This document shows positions 23,340 through 32,015 of a stretch of DNA of 36,521 bases, one piece after another. This DNA is from Butyrivibrio sp. Lineage in GTDB: Bacteria > Bacillota > Clostridia > Lachnospirales > Lachnospiraceae. Where the stretch lies: contig SVFY01000026.1 in the NCBI GenBank assembly GCA_015056625.1, positions 1 through 36,521 on the forward strand, in the 5' to 3' direction. The notes under the pieces are model-generated. The model was not told the DNA's origin. It saw only the letters and a program-made list of their open reading frames with translations, and searched no databases. The position numbers and the translations under genes are program-made. Position 1 is the stretch's first letter; the number at the start of each line of letters is the position of its first letter.

Positions 23340-24563
23340 ATGGCAGAGCTTAAGTGTCCACATTGCGGACAGGCATTTACAGTTGATGATACAGAACTTA
23401 GCAGCATTGTTTCACAGATAAGGGACAAGGAGTTTGAAAAAGACCTTTCCCAGAGAACTTCTGAACTTGAGAGGCATCTTAAAGAGCGCCATGAACTGGA
23501 ACTTTCTGCGAAGGAAAATGAACTACGTGTTTCTCAGGCAAAAGAAATTGAAGCCCTCAGGGAACAGATAAGAAAAATTGAAGAGTCCAATACCAAGCTT
23601 AAGCTTGAACTTGATAACGTTGATGATAAAAAGAAGCTGGCAGTCCTTGAGGCAGTCAAGAAGGTCGAGGATGAAAAGAACGCCCTGGCTGATGAGCTTT
23701 CTGAGAAAAACAAGGATCTGGAGTCAGCTCTTTTGCAGGAAAAAGAAAGAGGAAAGATCCTTCTTGCTGAAAAAGAGCGTGAGGTAGAGTTCTACAAGGA
23801 CCTTAAAACCCGCATGTCAACCAAGATGGTAGGTGAGACCTTAGAGCAGCACTGTGAGATACAGTTTAACCAGATCAGGGCCACAGCCTTTAGAAACGCC
23901 TATTTTGAAAAGGATAATGACGCAAGGTCTGGTAGTAAGGGAGATTACATCTTCAGAGAAACTGACGAAAACGGCGTTGAGATAATTTCCATCATGTTCG
24001 AGATGAAGAACGAGATGGACGAGACTGCCACCAAGCACAAGAACGAGGACTTTTTCAAGGAGCTTGACAAGGACAGGAGGGAAAAGAACTGTGAATATGC
24101 GGTACTTGTATCCCTTCTTGAGAGTGATTCAGAGCTCTATAATGCTGGAATTGTTGATGTTTCCTACAAGTATGACAAGATGTACGTGGTTCGTCCACAG
24201 TGTTTTATCCCAATAATAACGCTCCTTAGGAATGCGGCTTTAAATGCCCTTTCCTTCAAGCAGGAGCTTATGGAAGTGCGCAATCAGGACATTGATATCT
24301 CCAATTTTGAGGACAGCCTCCTTAAGTTCAAAAATGACTTTAGCAGCAACTTTGAGAAGGCCCACAGCCACTTTGACAAGGCTATAGAGGAGATCGACAA
24401 GACGATCCAGCATCTTGAGAAGGTTAAAAAAGAGCTTCAGGGCTCTGACAATCAGCTCAGGATCGCCAACAACAAGGTGGACGACGTTTCTGTGAAGAAG
24501 CTTACAAGGAATAATCCCACCATGAAAGCCAAGTTTGCAGAGCTTAAAAAGGGCGAGACTTGA
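23340..24563 (+). CDS. DUF2130-family coiled-coil protein
   Basis: This 407-residue protein has an N-terminal CPHCG at residues 6-10 (half zinc ribbon), a coiled coil over ~25-160 and the DUF2130 domain over ~160-340 (TKMVGETLEQHCEIQFNQIR, RREKNCEYAVLVSLLE, MYVVRPQCFIPIITLLRNAA). A second helical region follows. The segment GDYIFRE...FEMKNE (Asp202, Glu221, Lys223) is laid out like a PD-(D/E)XK nuclease centre. I infer possible nuclease ancestry; no function is established to my knowledge. The ATG at 23340 fits AGAGGG at 23327-23332 better than the ATG at 23334. TGG-TAAAAT at 23294-23302 could be an extended -10 promoter. Confidence 0.82.
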   Translation: MAELKCPHCGQAFTVDDTELSSIVSQIRDKEFEKDLSQRTSELERHLKERHELELSAKENELRVSQAKEIEALREQIRKIEESNTKLKLELDNVDDKKKLAVLEAVKKVEDEKNALADELSEKNKDLESALLQEKERGKILLAEKEREVEFYKDLKTRMSTKMVGETLEQHCEIQFNQIRATAFRNAYFEKDNDARSGSKGDYIFRETDENGVEIISIMFEMKNEMDETATKHKNEDFFKELDKDRREKNCEYAVLVSLLESDSELYNAGIVDVSYKYDKMYVVRPQCFIPIITLLRNAALNALSFKQELMEVRNQDIDISNFEDSLLKFKNDFSSNFEKAHSHFDKAIEEIDKTIQHLEKVKKELQGSDNQLRIANNKVDDVSVKKLTRNNPTMKAKFAELKKGET

Positions 24564-24615
24564 CACTGGGTGTATCATAAATATAACGCAATAAAATTGT
24601 ACAAAAGGAAAATTA

Positions 24616-26025
24616 ATGTCTAGTCAAAAGAATCAGAGCAGAAGAGAATTCATGACACAGACACCAGTACCCAAGCTGATACTGACGCTGTCTGTGCCAA
24701 CAATAATAAGTATGCTGGTCACAGCGATCTACAACACAGCAGATACTTTTTTCGTTGCCAGAGTGTCTACAGACCCTGCAGTTAATACCGCTGCCACCGC
24801 CTCTGTAGGCCTTGTATTTACCGTGATGGCCATAATCCAGGCATTTGGATTTTTCTGCGGACACGGTTCAGGCAATTACCTTTCAAGAATGCTTGGAGCC
24901 GGTAACCACAAGGAAGCCAATGAGATGGCATCCACTGGCTTTGCAATGGCGCTTATCATGGGAGTTATTTTTGCTATCGTGGGAAACATCTTTATTACTC
25001 CCATAGCCCAATTTCTTGGAGCAACAGATGCCACCATGCAGTTCACCAAGGATTACATGAGGATCATCCTCTTTGGAGCGCCATTTATGATGGCTCAGTT
25101 TGTAATAAACAACCAGCTTCGTTTCCAGGGAGCTGCAACCTATGCAATGATAGGTCTTATGTGCGGCGCCGTCATGAACATGGTCCTAGATCCCTTACTT
25201 ATCATGGTCTTTCATATGGAAGTAAGAGGCGCAGGAATAGCCACAGTAATGGGACAGATCACCAGCTTTATCGTGCTCCTTATAGGAACCAGCAAGGGCG
25301 AGAATATCAAGATGAGCTGGGGAAATGTTCACATAAACAAGCACTACATTTATGAGATCATCAACGGCGGAGCACCATCTCTTTTCCGTCAGGGACTGGC
25401 TGCCATATCAACGCTTCTCCTCAACAGGATGGCAGGAGCAGTTGGCGCTGCGGCTGTTGTGACAATCGCGGGGGTTGAGCAGGTTATTGGTGCTGAGTCA
25501 GCAATTGCCGGAATGTCTGTGGCAGGAAGGCTCATGATGATGATGGCTTCAGCTCTTATCGGATTTGGCCAGGGCTATCAGCCGGTCTGCTCATTTAACT
25601 ACGGCGCAGGCCTTACAAAGAGAGTTAAGGAAGGCTTCAATTTCTGCGTCAAGTACTCAACAATTTTCCTCATTGGAATTGGCGCTGTCTGCTTTGCCTT
25701 TGCGCCAAATATTGTTTCATTGTTCACCAGGCAGGAAGCAGCCCATATTGTAGGCGTTTCAGCCCTTCGCTTTATGTCATTGTCCCTTCCGCTTTCCGGA
25801 GCCATAGTTATCAGCAACATGATGCTCCAGTCTATTGGTAAGGGCTTTAAGGCGTCAATTACAGCATCAGCCAGAAACGGTATCTGCTTCATCCCGCTTA
25901 TTCTGATACTGCCTCAGTTTTTTGGCATCACAGGTGTTGAGATGACCCAGGCCTGTGCCGACGTTTTATCACTGTTTATCGCTGTTCCGCTGGCAATTTC
26001 GGAGCTTAAGAAATTTAACGAATAA
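24616..26025 (+). CDS. MATE-family exporter, MepA-like
   Basis: This 469-residue membrane protein has about 12 hydrophobic segments and MATE landmarks: PKLILTLSVPTIISMLVTAI, YNTADTFFVARVS, GHGSGNYLSRMLGAGN and, later, GFGQGYQPVCSFNYGA. It is only distantly like the MATE protein at 10865 and closer to MepA-type exporters. The substrate is unknown. AAAGGA precedes the ATG. The stop is only 12 bases before the first ABC permease gene, so it may be co-transcribed with the importer. Confidence 0.9.
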   Translation: MSSQKNQSRREFMTQTPVPKLILTLSVPTIISMLVTAIYNTADTFFVARVSTDPAVNTAATASVGLVFTVMAIIQAFGFFCGHGSGNYLSRMLGAGNHKEANEMASTGFAMALIMGVIFAIVGNIFITPIAQFLGATDATMQFTKDYMRIILFGAPFMMAQFVINNQLRFQGAATYAMIGLMCGAVMNMVLDPLLIMVFHMEVRGAGIATVMGQITSFIVLLIGTSKGENIKMSWGNVHINKHYIYEIINGGAPSLFRQGLAAISTLLLNRMAGAVGAAAVVTIAGVEQVIGAESAIAGMSVAGRLMMMMASALIGFGQGYQPVCSFNYGAGLTKRVKEGFNFCVKYSTIFLIGIGAVCFAFAPNIVSLFTRQEAAHIVGVSALRFMSLSLPLSGAIVISNMMLQSIGKGFKASITASARNGICFIPLILILPQFFGITGVEMTQACADVLSLFIAVPLAISELKKFNE

Positions 26026-26037
26026 CTTGGAGATCAT

Positions 26038-26712
26038 ATGTTTAATGAAAAGACACTGGAGCTTCTCATAAGCTCTTTTCCCAAAATATTAGAGTTCGGC
26101 CTCAAGGTGACGCTGCCACTGGCGGCCATAGCCTTTGTGCTGTCCACAGTGATCGCGGTGCTGGTGGCAATGGCCCAATACGCCAAGACTCCGGTACTGT
26201 CACAAATCTGCCGCATCTACATCTGGATCATCAGGGGAACGCCGCTTTTGGTTCAGCTCATGGTGGCATTTTACGGGCTTCCTCTTCTGGGAATCCACTC
26301 CAATCCCTTTGTGATGGCGGTAATTGTCTTTTCCATAAATGAAGGCGCATATTCGGCAGAGACCATGAGAGCAGCCATGGAGGCGGTTCCTGCGGGGCAG
26401 CTGGAGGCGGGCTACTGCGTCGGTATGAACTATATGCAGATCATGTGGCACATCATCCTTCCACAGGCCTTCAGGACAGCGTTCCCATCACTGTTCAATG
26501 CGCTTATCAGCATGGTAAAAGACACATCTCTTGCCTCAAGTATCACCGTGGTGGAGATGTTCACAAGGACCAAGCAGATCGCAGGTCAGTCCTACAACTA
26601 CCTGCCGCTTTACGTCGAGGTTGCCCTTGTATACCTGATCTTCTGTACAGTTCTTACATTTATCCAGAAGAAGGGTGAAAAGATCCTTGGAAGCTACGGA
26701 GTGCGCAAGTGA
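26038..26712 (+). CDS. Amino-acid ABC importer permease A (cystine-type)
   Basis: This 224-residue membrane subunit of the polar amino-acid (His/Glu/Gln/Arg/opine) permease family has an N-terminal helix-rich part, IWIIRGTPLLVQLMVAFYGL, and the coupling segment EAGYCVGMNYMQIMWHIILP that contacts the ATPase. It closely resembles the permease at 32016, pointing to a related substrate, probably cystine. GGAG lies before the ATG. It belongs with the ATPase at 26750 and the binding protein at 27592. Confidence 0.9.
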   Translation: MFNEKTLELLISSFPKILEFGLKVTLPLAAIAFVLSTVIAVLVAMAQYAKTPVLSQICRIYIWIIRGTPLLVQLMVAFYGLPLLGIHSNPFVMAVIVFSINEGAYSAETMRAAMEAVPAGQLEAGYCVGMNYMQIMWHIILPQAFRTAFPSLFNALISMVKDTSLASSITVVEMFTRTKQIAGQSYNYLPLYVEVALVYLIFCTVLTFIQKKGEKILGSYGVRK

Positions 26713-26749
26713 CGGATTTTATTTTTGAAAAGAAGATCAGGAGGAGCAT

Positions 26750-27490
26750 ATGGCTCTTTTAGAAGTAAAACAGATAAAGAAGGCGTTTGGAGACAATGGT
26801 GTACTTCTCGGAATTGACTTAACTGTGGAAAAAGGCGATGTGGTGTCAGTCCTTGGACCATCAGGTTCAGGAAAGACTACGCTCCTTAGGTGCATCAACT
26901 TTCTAGAGAAGGCCGATGAGGGGCACCTTTCATTTGAGGGAAAAGAGTATGATCTATCTGGGATCACCAAGGCCGAGATAGCGGAAATAAGGAAAAAGAC
27001 AGGCTTTGTGTTTCAAAACTATAACCTGTTTGCCAACAAGACAGTTCTTGGAAATGTGACTCTGGGTCTTACTTCTGCAAGGAAGGTTTCCAAGGCTGAC
27101 GCTGAGAAAAAAGCTATGGACGTTCTTACAAAGGTGGGAATGGCAGAGTTTAAGGACTACTATCCAAGCCAGTTATCAGGCGGTCAGCAGCAGAGAGTTG
27201 CCATAGCAAGGGCTCTTGCCACAGACCCAAGCATTATCTTTTTTGACGAGCCCACATCAGCGCTGGATCCACAGCTTACGGCTGAAGTTCTTGAAGTTAT
27301 GAGGGAACTGGCAAAAGAGGGCATGACCATGATAGTTGTGACCCACGAGATCTCTTTTGCAAAAGAGGTATCAACCCATGTGGTGTTCATGGCAGATGGA
27401 AATGTGGTGGAAGAAGGCAGCGCGGCTGAGTTTTTTGAGCATCCAAAGATGGATCGCACAAAAGAGTTCTTGCGCTTGACCAATAATTGA
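26750..27490 (+). CDS. Amino-acid ABC importer ATPase A
   Basis: This is a 246-residue ATPase. Walker A GPSGSGKTT is at residues 36-44, the Q-loop at FQN (~88-90), the signature LSGGQQQR at 142-149, Walker B IIFFDEP at 162-168, and the H-loop in VVTHE. It powers permease A; the gap of 37 bases carries its AGGAGG site. The subfamily is the GlnQ/TcyC type. Confidence 0.93.
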   Translation: MALLEVKQIKKAFGDNGVLLGIDLTVEKGDVVSVLGPSGSGKTTLLRCINFLEKADEGHLSFEGKEYDLSGITKAEIAEIRKKTGFVFQNYNLFANKTVLGNVTLGLTSARKVSKADAEKKAMDVLTKVGMAEFKDYYPSQLSGGQQQRVAIARALATDPSIIFFDEPTSALDPQLTAEVLEVMRELAKEGMTMIVVTHEISFAKEVSTHVVFMADGNVVEEGSAAEFFEHPKMDRTKEFLRLTNN

Positions 27491-27497
27491 TGTAAGA

Positions 27498-27551
27498 TAC
27501 ACAAAATAATTGTGTAAAACATTTGTGGCTGGCGGACCGGAAGTGTTCCGG
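27498..27551 (+). promoter_or_regulatory. Two hairpins between ATPase A and its binding-protein gene
   Basis: TACACAA (27498-27504) pairs with TTGTGTA (27510-27516). CCGGAA (27537-27542) pairs with TTCCGG (27546-27551). Such intercistronic hairpins may stabilise or partly terminate the transcript and so set the excess of binding protein; this role is inferred only. No clear promoter is visible here. Confidence 0.4.
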
Positions 27552-27591
27552 CTTCTGAAGAGGCCACGCTATACAACGAGGAGGAACTATT

Positions 27592-28449
27592 ATGAGAAAG
27601 AAACTATCTATGTTACTTACAGCAGTTCTTTTGACTGCATCTGTCACAGCTTGCGGAGCTGCAGCTGATAATGCACAGGCTCCAGCAGAGACAGCAGATA
27701 GCCAGGAGGCAGAGGCTCAGGCACCTGCAGGCGAGGATCACCTTGCTCGTATCAAGGCAGCAGGCAAGATCACAATCGCAACAGAGGGTGTTTGGGCACC
27801 ATTTACTTACCACGATGAGACAACAGACGAGCTCGTTGGATTTGACGTTGAGGTCGCAGCTGCCATCGCAGAAAAGCTTGGCGTTGAGGCTGATTTTAAA
27901 GAGGTGGCTTTTGACGGCGGTCTTACAGGTGTAACAACCGGAACCTTCGATATGATGGCCAACGGCGTTGATGTTACAGATGACAGAAAAGAGACATACG
28001 ACTTCACAGAGCCTTATGCCTATGACCACGCTGTAGTTGTAACTCTTGCAACAAATAATGACATCACTTCATTCGATGACTTAAATGGCAGGACAACAGC
28101 TAACTCAGCTGGTTCAACCTACGAGGCTATGGGCAAGGAGCACGGCGCTACAGTATCTAATGTGGATACTCTGGGCGAGACCATGACACTGGTTCTCAAC
28201 GGAACAGTTGATGCTACTATCAATGCCAACACTTCAGCTCAGGACTACTTCAACACAACAGGTACTACTGAGCTCAAGGTTGCAGCAACAGATCCTGAGG
28301 TTACAATGTATGCCATTCCTCTGGCAAAGGGATCAGACAATGATTCTCTTCGCGAAGAGATCAACAAGGCTATCGCAGAGCTCAGGTCAGAAGGTAAGCT
28401 CAAAGAGATCTCAGAGAAGTATTTCGGAGCAGATATAACCTCAGATTGA
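27592..28449 (+). CDS. Amino-acid ABC importer substrate-binding lipoprotein A (cystine-type)
   Basis: This 285-residue lipoprotein has a signal peptide ending in the lipobox SVTAC, with Cys21 to be lipidated. An Ala/Gln/Glu-rich linker precedes the family 3 solute-binding domain: ITIATEGVWAPFTYHDE, ELVGFDVEVAAAIAEKLG and DVTDDRKETYDFTEPYAYD. The T-E-G-x-W-x-P-x-TYHD beginning is shared with the protein at 31070 and resembles TcyA-type cystine receptors. It captures the substrate outside the cell for permease A. A strong GAGGAGG site precedes the ATG. Confidence 0.9.
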   Translation: MRKKLSMLLTAVLLTASVTACGAAADNAQAPAETADSQEAEAQAPAGEDHLARIKAAGKITIATEGVWAPFTYHDETTDELVGFDVEVAAAIAEKLGVEADFKEVAFDGGLTGVTTGTFDMMANGVDVTDDRKETYDFTEPYAYDHAVVVTLATNNDITSFDDLNGRTTANSAGSTYEAMGKEHGATVSNVDTLGETMTLVLNGTVDATINANTSAQDYFNTTGTTELKVAATDPEVTMYAIPLAKGSDNDSLREEINKAIAELRSEGKLKEISEKYFGADITSD

Positions 28450-28469
28450 TATTTCTTTATTATTAGGAC

Positions 28470-28498
28470 TTGATTTAATTTAATATTGTTGCTATATT
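28470..28498 (+). promoter_or_regulatory. Sigma-A-type promoter of importer B
   Basis: TTGATT (28470-28475), a 17-base spacer and TATATT (28493-28498) form a good promoter ahead of the binding-protein gene at 28554. Confidence 0.6.
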
Positions 28499-28535
28499 AT
28501 ACATAAAATGTATAAATATACAGAATTTATGTATA
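28498..28535 (+). promoter_or_regulatory. Operator-like repeats overlapping the importer B start region
   Basis: TATACAT (28498-28504) and ATGTATA (28508-28514) form a perfect 7-bp inverted repeat with an AAA centre, directly after the -10 box. ATGTATA recurs at 28529-28535, 21 bases (two helix turns) on. This fits a repressor binding site; no regulator gene is adjacent. Confidence 0.45.
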
Positions 28536-28553
28536 AAACAGGAGGAGAAAAAT

Positions 28554-29336
28554 ATGAAGAAGAAATTTTTATCAGCCTTTGTAGCAACAATGATGACCAT
28601 GGTCTTTCTTTGCGGATGCGGCGGCGCAGCTACCGCTGGAGAGGCAGATAATGGCGGAGAAGCTTCAAAGGAAACCCTTATTGTAGGAACCAACGCAGCT
28701 TTTCCGCCTTTTGAGTATGTGGGCGATGATGGAAAGCCTGACGGATTTGATATTGCTCTTATCAAGGCAATCGGTGAGGAGATCGGAGTTGAGGTTCAGA
28801 TCCAGGATATGGAGTTTGATTCACTTGTATCATCCATCGGTAACAAGATTGATGTTGCTATCGCAGGTATGACAGTTACAGAAGAGAGACAGCAGATGGT
28901 TGATTTCTCTGATCCATATTATGAGGCTGTACAGGCTGTGATCATTCCTAAGGGAGCAGCCATTGCTACAGCAGATGATCTCAAGAACAAAAAGATCGGC
29001 GTTCAGCTCGGAACAACAGGTGAGTTCATTGCTGATGAGATCGAAGGCGCTGAGGTTTCAGCATACAACAAGGCAGTAGATGCAGTTAACGACCTTAACA
29101 ACGGACGTGTTGACCTGGTTATCGTTGACAAGAACCCTGCAGAGGTATTTGGCGCACAGTTTTCTGACAAGGTTGATGTTGTAGCAGGTGAGAACTTCGA
29201 CTTTGAGCCAGAGAACTACGCTATTGCACTTCCTAAGGGAGATGAGGATCTTGCAGTTAAGATCAACACAGCTTTAAAGAAGTTCAAGGACAACGGAACA
29301 TACGACAGTCTCGTTAAGCAGTACATTGAGGAGTGA
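28554..29336 (+). CDS. Amino-acid ABC importer substrate-binding lipoprotein B
   Basis: This is a 260-residue lipoprotein with signal peptide and lipobox FLCGC (lipidated Cys22). The family 3 solute-binding domain reads LIVGTNAAFPPFEYVGDDGK, GFDIALIKAIGEEIGVEVQI, then MTVTEERQQMVDFSDPYYEA. These features are closer to basic/general polar amino-acid receptors (ArtP, GlnH or HisJ types) than to the cystine receptors on either side. AGGAGG precedes the ATG. Confidence 0.9.
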   Translation: MKKKFLSAFVATMMTMVFLCGCGGAATAGEADNGGEASKETLIVGTNAAFPPFEYVGDDGKPDGFDIALIKAIGEEIGVEVQIQDMEFDSLVSSIGNKIDVAIAGMTVTEERQQMVDFSDPYYEAVQAVIIPKGAAIATADDLKNKKIGVQLGTTGEFIADEIEGAEVSAYNKAVDAVNDLNNGRVDLVIVDKNPAEVFGAQFSDKVDVVAGENFDFEPENYAIALPKGDEDLAVKINTALKKFKDNGTYDSLVKQYIEE

Positions 29337-29345
29337 TTTTTTTAA

Positions 29346-30032
29346 ATGACCATTTCAGAACGTTTTGTCGCAGCCTTCATTACAGGTGAGCGTTGGAAAC
29401 TGTATATTTCAGGTCTTGGGATTACCTTGGAGATAGCTCTTTTCGCAGGAATCCTTGGTATCATCATTGGTACTGTGGCGGCTCTTATGAAGCTGTCCAC
29501 CACTGAGGATGGCAAGCCCACGATCCTTAACTACATCGCTTCGGTTTACGTGGATGTCATCCGCGGAACTCCAAGTGTACTGCAACTGCTGATCATGTGG
29601 TTTATCGTAATGGCTTCCTCCAACAACGGGATACTGGTTGCATCTCTTTCCTTCGGTATCAACTCAGGTGCCTACGTCTCCGAAATCGTAAGGGGTGGAA
29701 TCCTGGCTGTTGATAAGGGACAGATGGAGGCAGGAAGATCTCTGGGACTGTCCAAGGCCAAGACCATGCGCTACATCGTTCTTCCCCAGGCCATGAAGAA
29801 TGTCATTCCTCCACTGGGGAACGAATTTATTACTCTTGTAAAAGAGACTGCTATTGTAGGATACGTATCTCTGTCAGATCTTACACGTGTTGCTAATCAG
29901 ATCGCATCAAGGACCTATGACGCATTTATGCCTCTTATAGGTGCAGCTGTCATCTACTTTATCGTGGTCAAGATCCTTACGATACTCCTTGGAAAACTGG
30001 AAAGGAGGATGCGCAGAAGTGATCTCCGTTAA
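29346..30032 (+). CDS. Amino-acid ABC importer permease B
   Basis: This is a 228-residue permease with [40 protein letters not shown] and the coupling motif [20 protein letters not shown]. It starts 9 bases after the binding-protein stop, and its 3' end overlaps the ATPase start by 14 bases, which indicates translational coupling. It is the membrane part of importer B. Confidence 0.92.
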   Translation: MTISERFVAAFITGERWKLYISGLGITLEIALFAGILGIIIGTVAALMKLSTTEDGKPTILNYIASVYVDVIRGTPSVLQLLIMWFIVMASSNNGILVASLSFGINSGAYVSEIVRGGILAVDKGQMEAGRSLGLSKAKTMRYIVLPQAMKNVIPPLGNEFITLVKETAIVGYVSLSDLTRVANQIASRTYDAFMPLIGAAVIYFIVVKILTILLGKLERRMRRSDLR

Positions 30033-30756
30033 GAACCTTACAAAAGACTACACTAAGGCTGATGGTAACCACATAAGGGTCATCGAGGGCCTTAACTACG
30101 AAATTGAAAAAGGTGAGAAGATCGTTATCGTCGGACCTTCAGGTTCAGGTAAGAGTACCTTTCTCAGGTGCCTCAATCTCCTTGAAAGACCCACAGCTGG
30201 CCAGATCTTTTTTGACGGCGAGGAAATAACCGCCAAGGGCACAGACATCAACAAGGTAAGACAGAGGATGGGAATGGTATTCCAGAACTTCAACCTCTTT
30301 AACAACCTTACTGTAATGCAGAATCTGACACTGGCGCCTGTTAAGCTGGGGATCATGAGCGAGAAAGAGGCTAAGGAGAAGGCCACTGAGCTCCTTAAAA
30401 GAGTAAATCTCTTAGACAAGGCAGACGTTTACCCGGCTTCCCTTTCCGGCGGCCAGAAACAGAGGATCGCCATTGTGCGCTCCCTTTGCATGAACCCTGA
30501 GATGATGCTTTTCGACGAGCCCACCTCAGCCCTTGACCCTGAAATGGTCGGTGAAGTTTTAGACGTTATGAAGCAGCTGGCTGAGGATGGCATGACCATG
30601 GTGGTAGTTACCCACGAGATGGGCTTTGCCAGAGAGGTTGCCACCAAGGTCCTGTTCATGGACGAGGGCATCATCCTTGAGGAAAACACCCCCGAGGAAT
30701 TCTTTGAACACCCAAGAACCAAGCGCCTCCAGGACTTTTTGTCCAAGGTACTGTAA
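30019..30756 (+). CDS. Amino-acid ABC importer ATPase B
   Basis: This 245-residue ATPase starts at GTG 30019. The frame is open from 29941, but residues before [11 protein letters not shown] do not fit the family, and GGAGG at 30004-30008 supports the GTG. Walker [10 protein letters not shown] is at 39-47, signature LSGGQKQR at 142-149, Walker B LFDEP at ~164-168 and H-loop VVTHE. It works with permease B. Confidence 0.92.
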   Translation: MISVKNLTKDYTKADGNHIRVIEGLNYEIEKGEKIVIVGPSGSGKSTFLRCLNLLERPTAGQIFFDGEEITAKGTDINKVRQRMGMVFQNFNLFNNLTVMQNLTLAPVKLGIMSEKEAKEKATELLKRVNLLDKADVYPASLSGGQKQRIAIVRSLCMNPEMMLFDEPTSALDPEMVGEVLDVMKQLAEDGMTMVVVTHEMGFAREVATKVLFMDEGIILEENTPEEFFEHPRTKRLQDFLSKVL

Positions 30757-30768
30757 TATATTGCACAC

Positions 30769-30923
30769 AACAAGACACGGGGACGGACAAGACACGGGGA
30801 CGGTTCTGCTGACACGGGGACGGTTCTACTGTCAGGTTTTATCAAAATAAAACCTGACAGTAGAACCGTCCCCGTGTCAGCAGAACCGTCCCCGTGTCAG
30901 TAGAACCGTCCCCGTGTCTTGTT
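30769..30923. repeat. Long composite palindrome, GACACGGGGACGG family, copy 3
   Basis: Symmetry is centred between 30844 and 30845 (loop TCAAAA), with the apex GTCAGGTTTTA/TAAAACCTGAC as in copy 1. Each arm has three GACACGGGGACGG units, but the outermost differ: the left arm repeats ACAAGACACGGGGACGG, while the right arm has an extra AGTAGAACCGTCCCCGTGTC. This shows module gain after the original palindrome formed. It separates importers B and C and could terminate transcription. Confidence 0.88.
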
Positions 30924-30983
30924 TTTTGCGGCTTCCGCGGATGCTATAAACAAAATTTATATTCTCCGATAAGTTTGCTGTCT

Positions 30984-31012
30984 TTTACATTCTCTTTTCC
31001 CTGCCGCATAAT
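30984..31012 (+). promoter_or_regulatory. Sigma-A-type promoter of importer C/cysteine operon
   Basis: TTTACA (30984-30989), a 17-base spacer and CATAAT (31007-31012) lie 58 bases before the binding-protein ATG. No T-box or S-box leader structure was recognised in the short leader. Confidence 0.55.
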
Positions 31013-31069
31013 CACATTCATAAAAACCAAGTACAAAAAATACTAATTCAAAGAGCGGAGGACAAAATT

Positions 31070-31972
31070 ATGAAAAAGAAAATCTTAGCAACACTTATTA
31101 GTTCAGCTATTGCAGTAGCATCACTTACAGCTTGCGGATCACAGGGAGCAGAGAGTGCAAGCGCTGCAACAACACAGAAGGAAGAGGCAGCTGAGGCAGC
31201 AGAGACAACACCGGCAACAGAAACAACAGAAGCTGCAGCTGAGGCTGAGGCAACAGGCGATGATCTTTTAAATGAGATCAAAGAGCGCGGCTACATCATC
31301 GTAGGAACAGAAGGAACCTGGAGCCCATACACATATCACGATGACAACGATGAGCTTGTTGGATTTGATGTAGAGGTTGCAAAGTACATAGCTGATTACA
31401 TCGGAGTTGATGTTCAGTATTCAGAGACAGTTTGGGGATCAATGTTCGCTTCCCTGGATGCAGGTCAGATCGATGTAGTAATAAACAGCGTATCTTACTC
31501 AGATGAGAGAGCAGAGAAGTACGATTTCTCAGAACCATATAACTATTCACAGCATGCATTCCTTGCTCTTAAGGACAACGACGAAGTTAACACCTTAGAG
31601 GATGCAAAGGGCAAGACAGCAGCTAACGATCCTACAAGTTCAATCGGAAAGTACGCTGAGGACAACGGAGCGATCCTTGATGAGGTTGGTGAAGCAGCAC
31701 AGGCTGTCAGCGAAGTAAGAAACGGAAGAGCTGATCTTACATTCGGAACAACTGTTGGATTTGCAGATTACTTAAAGCAGCACCCAGAGGATGAGGAAGT
31801 ATTCAAGGTTGTTGTAACAAGCGACCCTGAGCCAAATGCATACATTCCGGTAGTTAAGGGCAACGAAGAGTTGGTAAAAGTTATCAACGAGGCTCTTGCA
31901 CAGGCTAGAGAAGACGGAACACTTTCAGCACTTGCACTTAAGTACTTTGACCTTGACACAACTCAGGGCTGA
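31070..31972 (+). CDS. Cystine-type ABC importer substrate-binding lipoprotein C
   Basis: This is a 300-residue lipoprotein with lipobox SLTAC (lipidated Cys22). A ~40-residue Ala/Thr/Glu linker is followed by IIVGTEGTWSPYTYHDD and ELVGFDVEVAKYIADYIG, then SYSDERAEKYDFSEPYNYS. It resembles TcyA/TcyJ cystine receptors. The downstream D-cysteine desulfhydrase-like and cysteine synthase-like genes support that substrate. GCGGAGG precedes the ATG. It is the first gene of an apparent seven-gene unit ending at 36403. Confidence 0.92.
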   Translation: MKKKILATLISSAIAVASLTACGSQGAESASAATTQKEEAAEAAETTPATETTEAAAEAEATGDDLLNEIKERGYIIVGTEGTWSPYTYHDDNDELVGFDVEVAKYIADYIGVDVQYSETVWGSMFASLDAGQIDVVINSVSYSDERAEKYDFSEPYNYSQHAFLALKDNDEVNTLEDAKGKTAANDPTSSIGKYAEDNGAILDEVGEAAQAVSEVRNGRADLTFGTTVGFADYLKQHPEDEEVFKVVVTSDPEPNAYIPVVKGNEELVKVINEALAQAREDGTLSALALKYFDLDTTQG

Positions 31973-32015
31973 TAAAGATCTGTTACAAGAATAAAAACAT
32001 GATTGGACAGTGGTT

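Noticed and set aside
30924..31069. T-box, S-box or other amino-acid riboswitch before importer C
   Set aside because: The leader after the likely start site is only about 50 bases, and no conserved riboswitch core or terminator/antiterminator pair is visible.
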